From contig NC_034012.1 in NCBI RefSeq assembly GCF_000346465.2, forward strand, positions 6,634,353 through 6,698,352: a stretch of DNA of 64,000 nucleotides. Reading direction: 5' to 3'. Of the stretch, positions 1 through 10,855 are shown one piece after another (the stretch's first letter is position 1; each line of letters opens with the position of its first letter). The notes beneath the pieces were generated by a model that worked only from the letters and a program-made list of their open reading frames with translations, was not told the origin of the DNA and ran no database searches. Position numbers and translations under genes: made by a program. Source of the DNA: Prunus persica. Its lineage: Eukaryota; Streptophyta; Magnoliopsida; Rosales; Rosaceae.

Positions 1-23
1 TGACCCTAAACATTATACAAAGT

Positions 24-102
24 CTTTCCATATGCCGGAACATCCAACGCCGCACATGGAAAGTGTCTCACACGCCGGAACATCCAACGCCGCGAGTGAG
101 AC
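24..102. repeat. Hairpin array A (two hairpins)
   Basis: Two adjacent inverted repeats share a common loop. The first pairs CTTTCCAT (from 24) with ATGGAAAG (to 63). The second pairs GTCTCACACG (65-74) with CGAGTGAGAC (93-102), with one mismatch. The loop CCGGAACATCCAACGCCG is the same in both although the stems are unrelated in sequence. Confidence 0.75.
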
Positions 103-1379
103 TAGTAATTGGGGAAGGTACTTACGTAGTGTAACCACACAACTTCTCTCCAAACTCACATTCTTCCACATCACCCTCCAACAACCCAAGTATCTCGTCT
201 AAAGAGAATATATAAATATACTTCCCCACAACCCATATAAAATGCACTCTCAAAACCCACAATGCCAAACTCACAATATATTGCCAAGTGCTATACAACC
301 ATCATAATCAACTCATGAATATAATATATATTCCATAAGCCATTAAAACATTATGCAAAAATCTTTCATCAATTAAAACCAAGCATATGAATGAAAACGA
401 AGTCCACTCACAAGTATTCCCTCGCTGCCTGACCACGTGAGGGTCTTGCTTGCTGCGTACGTGTAGTCAAAACACCTATTTCGAGATACGAACCGTTAAT
501 TAATATAAAATTACGTCAAAGCGGAAATCACAAATTAAACGCTTAAATCCCCAAATTCCCCATACGTGCACGTGGAAGAAGGTATCCTAAGGTCCGATTA
601 CAGGTTTAGGAATCGTTCACGATTTTACGGTTATTGCTAACCCGCAAACTTTGCATTATTGAATTGGAACATCCGGGGCTCCGATTCAGAATTCGTGAAG
701 TCCCATATGGTCCAAGGAATACCTAGAACAACATATTTTAATTCGGGAAAGATCTAACGGTCGGAACCTATCGAACCCGGATAACGCACAATATGCGAAA
801 ATCCGTTCGATAGTCAAACGACATCCGAATTGAGATCCGCAAATTCCTATGCGCTCGTGACAACCTAAGGATCTCTTCGGGTTAATTTACAGCTCCACCA
901 GCCTCGTCCACGCTCCGCCACACGCGCCGGCAGCGCGTTTGTGTGTAGAGTAATTCTGGCAACGGAAAAATTCCACACTCGAGCTCACCCTTCCTACCCT
1001 AGCTCCTACTCGAGGTCAGGATCACTTCATTCAACTACGGGAAGGCCCAATACGGGCGGCAACTGGCCGAAATTTTATTTTGAAATCCGGCCAAAACCTA
1101 GATTTTCAAAATCCACTCCTACCCAGCAAAACAATCCAAACCTATACAACCATCAGCTAGAACTCGAAAAATGGATGAGAAACCATACCTCACTCACCGG
1201 GTTTGGGCGGCGGAAGCGGCGGAGCGACGGCGGGAAAGCTCCGGTTCAAAACCGTCGAGTTCGCAGCCGGATTTCGTAGTTTCCGATGGGGAAAACAGGC
1301 AGGTCTTGATCGGGACGACGAGGCGAGTCGATCGGGACCGATCTCGTGTCCTGTCGTGGCCGGAGCTGAGAGAACCGAG

Positions 1380-1466
1380 GAGAGAGAGAGAGAGAGTCGG
1401 CGTCGGGGAGAGAGAGAGACTGAGGAGAGAGAGAGTGTCGAGTGCGCGCGAGGAGAGAGAGAGAGC
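1380..1466. repeat. GA-rich microsatellite inside LTR
   Basis: Impure (GA)n tract. It lies about 270 bases before the LTR terminus, the same relative place as the GA tracts in the other LTR copies. Confidence 0.7.
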
Positions 1467-1742
1467 TGAGATGAAAAATCTGATTTTTTACCACATTTTT
1501 TGAATTATTTACAGTTTTGCCACTAATACTATTTTGCCCATAACTTTTTCGTTACAATTCCGATTCAAGCCTACCGCATGTCTACGAATTCGTCTCAGAA
1601 CCACCTACTCAAAAATACCATCCACGGTCCCAAAATCCTTCCGAAGAAGAAAGTGACCAATTTACCCCTACCCCAAGGGTAAATTCGTAATTTTATTCAA
1701 ATCGATTAAAATAAACATTTAATTTGGAGTCGGGGTGTTACA

Positions 1743-2945
1743 GAATACCTACCGTAACTAACACCAGACCACTTTCCAAGGTCCATCACGTGATATTTAA
1801 CCAACCAACACAAATCAAAAGTAGATTAAGGATTCGGCCCAGGTAGTTCGACAATCCCAAACGGGTTTCAAACCTAACTTGATCACATCCACAAAATTAC
1901 CAACATTCACTTAGTCCCACGGAATAATAAATATTTATTCAATCAAACCTCATTTTCATCTGAGTTTCAAGACCAACGACAAGGTCTGCACCAAACTTAA
2001 CAACACTATATAAGTAAAATTTAGCCCGCGGCTGCACCTAGGCACTACCATAGGGAAACAATCCAACCGGGGGATTGTTTGACTAGTCCATATGGCAGAG
2101 TCCCAGTAAACAAATTCCTCAATTCATCATGTGGCTAGGGAACGAACCGTCCAACTGGGGGACCAATTCTCTGCCAGTACGTACCGTCGATAGCCTCAAA
2201 ACCCGTACGTCTGTGACCAGTCCTACGTGCCCAAACTACCCAATCAAGGGTCTACAGCAACATCCCGTCAAGGATGTCCCGGGTTCCGACAATTCCAAGT
2301 ATCTCAAGTTTCCGTATCCAAGTTCCAAATCTGGGGAGGTACATATGGTAATTCTTATAGCACTCCACACTGACATTCTATACTCATCACTTTCTAAAAT
2401 CTCATCTCAACAACTCAAGTACCCCACACATAGCCAAACATATATACAAATTCTCAAAATCCATATATACATACTCAAGATACTCAAATATGTCAAAACC
2501 CAAAATATATTTCCAATACATCATAAAAATATCACTTTCAACAATTAAATAAATAATATATCCAATATACCATTTAAAACATCATGCATAATATTTCCCA
2601 TCATAAAACCATGCATAAGATTTGAAAACAAAGTCCACTCACAAGTAGTCCCACGCTACTTGACCCAGAGAGGATCTCGCCTGCTGCGTATGCTTGGTCG
2701 GAATACCTATTTCAGAATACGTATACGAGATTAATACAAAGCGTTTCGAACGAGTACTTTGAATTAAATATCGTAATTTCCCAAGTTTCTAGTAAGTGTG
2801 CTAGGAATGAGACGTTCTAAGGTCCAACTACCCATTTCGGATAATGGAATAGCCTCGGGACACACTCGGTCAACCGGGCGGTCAAACTTCCCAACTCGGG
2901 TCAACCGGGCCCACGGGACCCACGACCTCCGTTTCATAATCCGGC
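1743..2945. repeat. LTR-derived sequence, forward orientation
   Basis: No gene is seen. Pieces match the larger LTR family elsewhere: the block near 2060 with AAACAATCCAACC recurs at about 20850 and 36065, and the block at 2630-2740 recurs near 410, 21450 and 37575. The orientation is the same as those copies up to about 2945, where it switches to the reverse complement of the family. Confidence 0.5.
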
Positions 2946-3211
2946 CACGTTCGGTCACTTTTTGGGGTAGGCCCAAGAACAAAAGTGACTCCAAATATGG
3001 TGTTATACTTAGGGTAGAAGTCTTGGCTCGAGATGTTGAGATTTTTCGACGAAGCTTTATCGCATTGGACACCCACGCACTGTCGGCGCGTGTGGCGGCG
3101 CGTGGGCACTATAGCAAAGGTGCATTTTTATCCCAATGTGTTCTCCTGGTCCTCACGAGCGCATAGGTACCTTCGGATTCCAATTTGGTTGACCTTCGAA
3201 CCCCGAACGAA
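2946..3211 (-). repeat. Inverted LTR fragment, left half
   Basis: Reads as the reverse complement of the LTR segment at about 4680-4915 and 8870-9115: the palindrome-rich part with GCGCGTGG and the stretch with CCCCAAAAAGTG appear on the opposite strand. It is interrupted by the solo LTR at 3212 and resumes at 5575-5789. Confidence 0.6.
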
Positions 3212-3646
3212 TGAAAGGACCCGCGCCGAATTTTTCAGAACCCGAGGCGAACCCTTTGGAATTCCCGACATCCTCCCGAGGCCAGGCCCAAATATTAAAA
3301 ACCGAGACTTCCTGCCGAAAATTCGGCAGAGTCTCCCCTATAAATTGGACATTTCCCAAAATTTATACCTGCATGAAAACGCATTTAATATTCCCAACTG
3401 GCAGCATGCACAATATAATTTCATGCAATTCACACAAATGGCCTTCGGCCTTCCAATAATTCTTAACCGATTACCAAACAATTCAAATACTAAATATGAC
3501 TAATATTTAGTCTGCGGCTGCACCTAATAACCTTAGGCTGCCTATGTACCCTCCTTGAGGGATCAAGCCACACGTAGTTCTTCCCTAAAACCCAATTCCA
3601 CACTTGGGCGATACCTTATTTCATTTCTTTGTATTACATATAATCT

Positions 3647-4102
3647 CCCCATACGCCAGTACAACCAACGCCACGTATGGGGCCTGTCAACACGCCGGAT
3701 AACCTACGCCACGTGCGACCATGCCATACTGTCATAATATCTCCCCATACGCCGGTACAACCAACGCCACATATGGGGCTTGTCCTAACGCCGGATAACC
3801 TACGCCACGCGGGACCTCAATTTCATTTCACAAATCTCCCCATACGCCGGTACAACCAACGCCACGTATGGGGCCTGTCGACATGCCGGATAACCTACAC
3901 CACGTGCGACCTCAACCCATTATCACAATAGCTCCCCATACGCCGGTACAACCAACGCCACGTATGGGGCCTGTCTCAACGCCGGATAACCTATGCCACG
4001 TGAGACCTGAACCGCATATCTCATATCTCCCCATACGCCGGTATAACCAACGCCACGTATGGGGTCTGTCCCAACGCCGGATAACCTACGCCACGTGGAA
4101 CC
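3647..4102. repeat. Hairpin array B, 95-bp period, five units
   Basis: CCCCATACG starts recur at 3647, 3743, 3838, 3933 and 4029, so the period is 95-96 bp. Each unit holds two inverted repeats. The first pairs CCCCATACG with CGTATGGGG around a CCGGTACAACCAACGCCA loop. The second has a variable outer stem, GTC-xxx with xxx-GAC, around CCGGATAACCTACGCCA. The variable bases change together on both arms, for example GTCGA with TGCGAC and GTCTC with GAGAC. Confidence 0.85.
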
Positions 4103-5239
4103 TAATTTTCACTTGGTGGTGCTTGTAGTGAATCCAAAATCCGGGGAGGTACCTACAGTAGTGCGTATAGCACTCCAAACTGACATTCTAGACTCTGTTG
4201 TACCCTTGTACAACCACATATAATTTTATAAATAATTCTAATATTGTGTAACCCTCCCCAATAGTCTAGCTCCCGATAATCCCCCCTAACAGGGTGAGAT
4301 TACTCTGGGAGACTCACGGTCAACCAAGGGTCAAACTACGCTAACCCTGGTCAAACGGACCTGCAGAACCCACGACCTCCAATTTCCGATCCGAAAGTCT
4401 CTATGGGTTCTACCAGGTATAGGACACTTGTCCTGCAAGTTTGGTTCAGATCAGACGGTAGGATTTCTCACGATCGCATGATCTGACAGTTAATATAAAA
4501 TATAAACTTTAAATTATTATTCGGAATATCCGGGGTTCCGATTCACGATCCGAGAATTCCTACACGATCCTAGAAATACCTAGATTAACATATATTAAAT
4601 TTGGGACCATCTAACGGTCCCAACCTATCGAACCCGGATAACGCACACTATGCGATTATCCGTTCGATGGTCAAACGATGCCCGAATTGAGATCCGTGAA
4701 ATCCTACGCACTCGTGACAACCTAAGGATCTCATCGGAATACATTACTACTTTTTCTACAGTACCCATGCGCCGCCGCACGCGCCGGCAGCGCGTGGGTG
4801 CCCAAAGCGATAACGCTTTGCCGGAAAATCTCAACATCACGGCTCCAAATTCCTACCCTAGGTATAACACCCTATTTGGAGCCACTTTTGTTCTTGGACC
4901 TACCCCAAAAAGTGGCCGGAAATAGCCGATCACGGCTGCCGAAGTTCGGCCAATTTTCAATTCGAAAATCGAATTGGTTACGCTAAGAATCGATCTAATC
5001 CTACCCAACCATCAGCTAGAGCATGCAGAAGGGATGAATTTCCATACCTTGATTGCCAGAAATGGCGGCCGGAGGAGGGAGATCGGCGGCTGTGAAGATC
5101 GGGCGACATCCGGCCGAAAATCGCCATTTTTCGGCGGCTGGAACGGCTGCCAATGTCGGGGGTGGGCTGGGTCGTGACGCCGAGGTTGAGCCGGTTCTTT
5201 TGGCACTGGCCCCGTCCGCAGCCGCGGCCGGTGGCCGGA

Positions 5240-5310
5240 GTTACGAAGAGAGAGAGAGAGGAGAGACCGACGGGAGAGAGAGAGGTCGCGGGAGAGAGAG
5301 AGAGAGAGAG
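5240..5310. repeat. GA-rich microsatellite inside LTR
   Basis: Impure (GA)n run, ending in a short A tract, about 265 bases before the end of the host LTR. Confidence 0.7.
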
Positions 5311-5574
5311 AAAAAAAAAACCAGATTTTTATAAAAATCCCATTTTGAAATATTTACGATTATGCCACTGGACTTCTTTTGACCATATCTCTCTCGTTAC
5401 AACTCCGATTCGAGCCCACTACGTGTCTATGAACTCGTCTCAGTACGACCTAACCAAAAATACTAGTCACTGCCCCAAACTCTCTCCGGTTAAAAATATG
5501 ACTAAAATACCTTTAAATAATTAAATAATTAAATAAGGGTTAAATTTGGGGAAATTTGGGGTCGGGGTGTTACA

Positions 5575-5789
5575 CAAATCTCACATATTAAGAGTTATCC
5601 GGGTTCGACATGTTTAGATCCAATATATGTTACTCTAGACCTTCCTAGGATCGTGTAGAAATTCGCAGATCATGAATCGGAGCCCTGGATGTTCCGATTC
5701 AATAACTTAAAGTTTACGTTTTACAATAACTATCTGATCGTGAAATCATAAGCGATCTAACCGTCCGTTTCGAACCAAACTTGCGAGAC
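5575..5789 (-). repeat. Inverted LTR fragment, right half
   Basis: Continuation of the inverted LTR broken at 3211. Its reverse complement follows the order of 4440-4640: the GCAAGTTTGGTTC block, then GAATCGGAACATCC, then the block with CGAACCCGGATAA. It stops where Cassandra begins. Confidence 0.6.
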
Positions 5790-5897
5790 TGTTATCATCC
5801 CACATCGACCAACGGAGAGGGGGTGATGTGCCTTATTTGTACATGCCCATCTCCATCTAGCACGAGGCCTTTTGGGAGCTCACTGGCTTCGGAGCAA

Positions 5898-5966
5898 TGG
5901 GAACTTCGAAGTTAAGCGAGTTGGGGCCAGAGCAATCCCAAAATGGGTGACCCACTGGGAAGTTGC
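5898..5966 (+). ncRNA. 5S-rRNA-like region in Cassandra left LTR
   Basis: Contains AAGTTAAGCGAG, matching the 5S internal box A region, then ATGGGTGACCCACTGGGAAG, matching the box C region, with the spacing of 5S rRNA. It is not a real 5S gene: the 5' third is missing and several bases differ. In Cassandra this region is known to keep RNA polymerase III promoter features. Activity here is not shown. Confidence 0.65.
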
Positions 5967-6237
5967 TAGCGAGTTCCCATAAACAAAACCTTGAGGGCAG
6001 AGATAGGGGCCTAAAGCAGACAATATCGTGCTACGGCTAAGCCGATCCTGGGATGTGACAATTTGGTATTAGAGCCACTCTGTCGTGTGGTACGAGTGTG
6101 CTGACGAGGACGTCGGGCCCCTAGGGGGGTGGATTGTAACATCCCACAACCAACGGAGAGGGGGTGATGTGCCTTATATGTAAATGCTCGCCTCCATCTA
6201 GCACGAGACATTTGGGAGCTCAATGGCTTCGGAGTCA

Positions 6238-6307
6238 TGGGAACTCCGAAGTTAAGCAAGTTGGGGGCTAGAGCAATCCCAAGATGGGTGACCCACTGGG
6301 AAGTTGC
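6238..6307 (+). ncRNA. 5S-rRNA-like region in Cassandra right LTR
   Basis: Same 5S-like block as in the left LTR, with GAAGTTAAGCAAG and AGATGGGTGACCCACTGGG. The box C part is slightly closer to true 5S (GATGGGTGACC) than in the left LTR. Confidence 0.65.
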
Positions 6308-6630
6308 TCGTGAGTTCGCAGAAACAAAACTGTGAGGGTAAAGATGGGGGCCCAGAGCGGAAAATATCGTGCTACGGCGAAACCGATCTCGGGATGTGAC
6401 ACTGCCTATATACCCTTACTAAGGGATCAAGCCACACGTAATTCTTTCTACAAAAATCCCGGTTCCAATAACATACATTCGACTACAGCGATACCAAAAT
6501 AATAAACTCTAGAATTATCCCTTTCTTTTTCCTTTTCTTTAAATCACGTCATAACAACCATAATCTTTTTCCATCATCGACATTTCCCCAACATAGTATA
6601 ATAATCTCTTTTTCCTCTCCCTGATATTTT

Positions 6631-6986
6631 CCCATACGTCGGAAATTCCAACGCCACGTATGGGGTGTGTCTCACACGTTGAAAAATCCAACACCACGTG
6701 TGAGACATAATAATCACATAATCTCTCCATACGCTGAAAAATCCAACGCCGCGTATAGGGTCTGTCTCCCACATCGGAAGAATTCCATGACATGTGTGAG
6801 ACCTAATAATCACATAATCTCCTCATACGTCAGAAAATCCAACGCCACGTATGGGGTCTGTCAACACGCTAGAAAATTCAACACCACGTGTGACCTAACC
6901 ATCACATAATCTCCCCATACGCTGGAAAATTCAACGCCACGTATAGGGTCTGTCAACACACCGAAAAATCCAACGCCACGTGTGAC
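6631..6986. repeat. Hairpin array C (eight hairpins)
   Basis: Alternating inverted repeats. Types CCCATACG/CGTATGGG and GTCTCACACG/CGTGTGAGAC alternate, the latter an 11-bp perfect stem when TGTCTCACACG is paired. Later units replace GTCTCACACG by GTCAACACG paired with CGTGTGAC. The loops are GGAAATTCC, GAAAAATCC or similar. It is more degraded than array B. Confidence 0.75.
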
Positions 6987-8322
6987 ATAATAATCATATA
7001 TTCTTTTCCCACAATAAATAATACTGTTTATTTCCGATTTCCCCCCGGTTTAAAACAAATAACTAATATCCTAATCCCACATAATCAACCTAACTCGTCT
7101 AACAATCAAGACCTGTAACTACGATCATTTTAACCCTCATGGGAAGGTGAAACTACACTAAAAGACTCACGGTCAACTAAAGGTAAAACTACCCAAACTT
7201 GGTCAAACGGGCCCACAGGGCCCACGACCTCCAAATTTCGATCTGAAAGTTCTTATGGGTTCTACAAGGTTTAGGACACACGTCCTGCAAGTTTGGTCCA
7301 TATCAGACGGTCACGATAAACATAGCCCTAGGGTTGGCATTCTCAGAGTATCCGGGACTCCGTTTTACGATCCGTTGAATCCTACACGATCCTAAGGATA
7401 TCTAGATTAACATATATTAAATTTAAGACTATCCAACGGTTCAAACCTATCGACCTGGATAGCGCACAATAGGTGATATCCGTTCAAGACTCAAACAGTA
7501 TCCAAAATGAAATCCGAGCACATGTACGCACTCGTGAGGACTAAGAGATTACATCGGGACACAATGCCCTTTTTCTACAATTCCCACATGAGCCACACAT
7601 GCCGGCAGTGCGTGGATGTCCAAAGCGATTACGCTTCGCTGGAAAATCTCAAAATTACGGCTCAGGATTCCTACCCTAGGTGTAACACCCTATTTGGAAC
7701 CACTTTTGTTCTCGGACCTACCCCAAAAAGTGACCGAAAGTAGCCGGAATCGCGATTTCAAAATTGGCTGAAATCCAATTCGAAAATCAAGCTACCCATT
7801 CTCAAAATTGATGCAATCCTACCCAACCATCAGCTAGATCATGAAGAATGGATGAATTTCCATACCTTGATCTCCAAAAATGGCTGAAAGGACCCGCCCC
7901 GAATTTTCTCAAAACCCAAGACGAACCCTTTGGAGTTCCTGACATCACTCCGATGTCAGACCCAAACACTAAAGACCGAGACTTCCTGCCGAAATTTCGG
8001 CAGAGTCTCCCCTATAAATTGGACATTTCCCAAAATTTATACCTGCATAAAAACACATTTAATATTCCCAACTGGCAGCATGCACAATATAATTTCATGC
8101 AAATTCTCATATATGGCCTTCGGCCTTCCAAAATTCTCAAACAACTACCAAACAATTCAATTACAATTTATGACTAATATTTAGTCTGCGGCTGCGCCTA
8201 ACAACCTTAGGCTGCCTACGTACCCTCCTTGAGGGATCAAGCCACACGTAGTTCTTCCCTAAAATCCAATCCCACACTTGGGCGATATCTTAATTCATTT
8301 CTCTGTATCCCACACAATCTCT

Positions 8323-8681
8323 CCCCATACGCCGGTACAACCAACGCCACGTATGGGGTCTGTCCCAACGCCGGATAACCTACGCCACGCGGGACCTCAA
8401 TATCACATCACCAATCTCCCCATACGCCGGTACAACCAACGCCACATATGGGGTCTGTCAACACGCCGGATAACCTACGCCACGTGCGACCTCAACACAA
8501 TATCACATAATCTCCCCGTACGCCGGTACAACCAACGCCACGTACGGGGCCTGTCTCAACGCCGGATAACCTACGCCACGCGAGACCTGAACATCATATT
8601 ACAAATCTCCCCATACGCCGGTACAACCAACGCCACGTATGAGGTCTGTCCCAACGCCGGATAACCTACGCCACGTGGGAC
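8323..8681. repeat. Hairpin array D (eight hairpins)
   Basis: Four roughly 95-bp units, each with a CCCC-type and a GTC-type hairpin. The third CCCC-type stem has a paired double change: CCCCGTACG (8514-8522) with CGTACGGGG (8541-8549), where neighbouring units have CCCCATACG and CGTATGGGG. GTC-type stems are GTCCC/GGGAC, GTCAACACG/CGTGCGAC, GTCTC/GAGAC and GTCCC/GGGAC. Confidence 0.85.
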
Positions 8682-9496
8682 CTAACTTTCACTTGGTGGT
8701 GTATGTAGTGAATCCAACATCCGGGGCTCCGATTCACGATCCGTAAAATCCTACACGATCCTATAAATACCTAGATCAACATATATTAAATTTGGGACCA
8801 TCTGACGGTCCCAACCTATCGAACCCGGATAACGCATACTATGCGATTATCCGTTCGATAGTCAAACGACGTCCGAATTGATATTCGCGAAATCCTACGC
8901 ACTCGTGACAACATAAGGATCTCATCGGAACACATCGATACTTTTTCTACAGTGCCCACGCGCCGCCGCACGCGCCGGCAGCGCGTGGGTGCCCAAAGCG
9001 ATAACGCTTCGCCGGAAAATCTCAACATCTCGGCTCCAAACTCCTATCCTAGGTATAACACCCTATTTGGAGCCACTTTTGTTCTTGGACCTACCCCAAA
9101 AAGTGGCCGGAAATGGCCGATCACGGCGGCCGAAGTTTCGGCCGATTTTCAATTCGAAAATCGAGTGATCTAGAGATCGAATTGATCAAAACCCAACCAA
9201 CAGGCAGCTAGAACAGCTCGAGAGGTTCAAAATCCATACCTGGGTCGACGGAATTGGTGGCCGGAGGAGGGAGATCGACGGCGTTGAAGTTTCGACGACT
9301 TCCCGGCAATTTTCTGCATTTTCCGGCCAGCACAGGTCGCGTCGCCGGCGGAGAACGGTCGGGGAAGGAAGGAGGGGCGACGGCGGTTCGAACGCCACCG
9401 GTCCCGTGGCCGGTGGTGCCCTGTGGCGGCGCCGGCGCCTCTTGGAAGGCGACGGCAGCACGGGAGAGAGGGAGGAGAGAGAGAGGGGTCGCGCGG

Positions 9497-9497
9497 G

Positions 9498-9535
<38 letters not shown>
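9497..9535. repeat. (GA)n microsatellite
   Basis: Nearly pure GA run within the nested solo LTR, in the position typical of the family. Confidence 0.85.
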
Positions 9536-9538
<3 letters not shown>

Positions 9539-10015
9539 TCAGATTTTTATAAAAAATCCCATTTCGAAATATTTACGGTTGTGCCACTGGGTTTCTTTTG
9601 ACCATATCTCTCTCGTTACAACTCCGATTCGAGCCCACTACGTGTCTATGAACTCGTCTCAGTACGACCTATCCAAAAATATAAGTCACGATCCCAAACT
9701 CTCTCCGGTTAAAAATATGACTAAAATACCCTTAAATAATTAAATAAGGGTAAAATTTGGGGAAATTTGGGGTCGGGGTGTTACAATGGCTGCCGGAGGA
9801 GAGAGATCAAAGCTGGCGAAGTTCGAGCAAAAACCCGCCTAAAAATTCCATTTTCCGGCTGCTGAAGCGGCGGCCGATGTCGGGGAAGGGCCGGGTCTTG
9901 ACGTAGGGGCTGCGCTGGTCCTTTTGGCATCTGTCCCGTTCGCAGTCGTGGCTGGTGGCCTGAGTTTTGAAGAGAGAGAGGGAGCTGCTGTAGGGGAGAG
10001 AGAGAAAGTGCGCCG

Positions 10016-10018
<3 letters not shown>

Positions 10019-10063
<45 letters not shown>
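10019..10063. repeat. (GA)n microsatellite
   Basis: Nearly pure GA run within the outer LTR, about 275 bases before its end at 10337. Confidence 0.85.
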
Positions 10064-10065
<2 letters not shown>

Positions 10066-10337
10066 AATCATATTTTATCAAATCCTTTTCGCAATATTTA
10101 CAATTGTGCGACTGAGGGTATTTTGATCATATCTTTTTCGTTACAACTTCGATTCGAGCCCACTACGTGTCTACGGACTCATCTTGCCGTCCTCTATGCA
10201 ACGGTATAGTCGAAATTCCCAAATTCCTTTCCGGTCAAAAAGTCAACTTTAAACCTAATAAAATATTCTAGGGGCAAAATGGTCTTTTACCTGAATAAAT
10301 TAATATTTACCTATTTATTTAGGACTGGGTCGTTACA

Positions 10338-10855
10338 AATGTTGCCTAGCTATGAATACTCAAATTCTTTGATATTTGTAATTTCATTTATCTATACAAG
10401 TTGTGTGCTTGTTACCTTTCTTGATGCTTTCAATTTTAATTGGCCACTAATTGCATAATTGGAAGAATTGGGTTGAGACCGGAAGGAGATGCCTAATAAA
10501 TAACTTCTTGTAACAAGTACCATAAATTACATGGCTTACTCGGAATATTAAATTATAGTTTATGCAATCATTAATGTTTTTCACAAATCTTAATGAATGA
10601 TTAGCCATCTAAATCCATAACTAGGAATATAGTGGGTTGACGGTAAGGAACACAACTAATATAACTTAGAAGAGAGTATTGGTGAGGTGAGGGAAAACGA
10701 TTATCAACATGTTAGGTAATTATGATTAACAAGCTCGGAGGATTTGGGTGGGATTAGCTAGGTGAAATCGGTGTCCTAGTGGTTTATCATCTTTGTTTTC
10801 ACCTATTATATTATTTACTTATTCTTAATTTACTTGCTTAATTACATTTTCGTCA
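10338..10855. other. Non-coding stretch of unknown nature
   Basis: AT-rich sequence with stops in all frames. I see no open frame of note, no terminal repeat and no match to other parts of the window. It could be a decayed transposon. Confidence 0.4.

Larger units (their letters stand above)
1..1742. mobile_element. LTR-derived element, left side cut by window edge
   Basis: The stretch ends at 1742 in GGGGTGTTACA, the terminus shared by the other LTR copies of this window (5574, 9785, 22801, 35615, 44232). It holds, in the same order as those copies, a hairpin array (24-102), a segment starting near 410 that recurs near 2630, 21450 and 37575, a GC-rich part and a GA-rich tract (1380-1466). 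No protein-coding domain is visible. The short open frames over the GA tract encode only Arg-Glu runs. The start lies outside the window, so I cannot tell a solo LTR from one end of a full element. Confidence 0.6.
3212..5574. mobile_element. Solo LTR, about 2.36 kb
   Basis: Starts TGAAAGGACCCGC and ends GGGGTGTTACA, the same ends as the copies at 7885-9785 and 33049-35615, which have perfect 5-bp target duplications. Here the flanks (ACGAA left, CAAAT right) no longer match. Both flanks lie in the same inverted older LTR, which supports insertion there. It contains a TATA-like CTATAAATTGG near 3340, a five-unit hairpin array (3647-4102), a GC-rich segment and a GA tract (5240-5310). No gag or pol domain is visible, so a solo LTR or a non-autonomous element fits. 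Transcription direction is uncertain. Confidence 0.7.
5790..6401 (+). mobile_element. Cassandra TRIM retrotransposon, complete
   Basis: Two LTRs of about 270 bp (5790-6060 and 6135-6401), both starting TGT and ending GATGTGACA, enclose 74 bp without coding capacity. The internal part opens with a primer-binding site like that for initiator tRNA-Met (TGGTATTAGAGCC, one base off the usual) and ends in a purine-rich GGGGGGTGGAT. Each LTR holds a stretch resembling plant 5S rRNA, which is diagnostic of Cassandra. The left flank is inverted LTR and the right flank is forward LTR of another copy, and no target duplication is visible, so the flanks have been rearranged since insertion. Confidence 0.88.
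7885..9785. mobile_element. Nested solo LTR with target duplication ATGGC
   Basis: TGAAAGGACCCGC to GGGGTGTTACA, flanked on both sides by ATGGC (7880-7884 and 9786-9790). Compared with 3212-5574 it lacks about 400 bp: sequence jumps near 8720 from the ATCCGGGG after the hairpin array to the later ATCCGGGG, so one repeat copy and everything between were lost. It carries hairpin array D and a GA tract at 9497-9535. It has no coding capacity. Confidence 0.85.
6402..10337. mobile_element. Older LTR, interrupted by a nested solo LTR
   Basis: Begins inside the LTR at the block shared with 3540 and 8215 (AGGGATCAAGCCACACGTA) and ends at 10337 in GACTGGGTCGTTACA, a diverged form of the usual terminus. 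Its hairpin array (6631-6986) and GC-rich and GA parts (10019-10063) are in the normal order. A 1901-bp solo LTR (7885-9785) splits it with the target duplication ATGGC. Its own left end is missing where Cassandra abuts it. No protein-coding domain is seen. Confidence 0.6.

Noticed and set aside
3647..4102. CRISPR-like array of regularly spaced repeats
   Set aside because: The DNA is plant nuclear, the whole 95-bp unit is repeated including the supposed spacers, and it lies inside an LTR.
3677..4128. Repeated peptide (RRYNQRHVWGLS) encoded across the hairpin arrays as a tandem-repeat protein
   Set aside because: The frames are a by-product of the 95-bp period, change frame between arrays, lack a proper start and occur wherever the LTR does.
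5898..5966. A genuine 5S rRNA gene
   Set aside because: It is partial and diverged, and lies inside a Cassandra LTR with primer-binding site and a second LTR.
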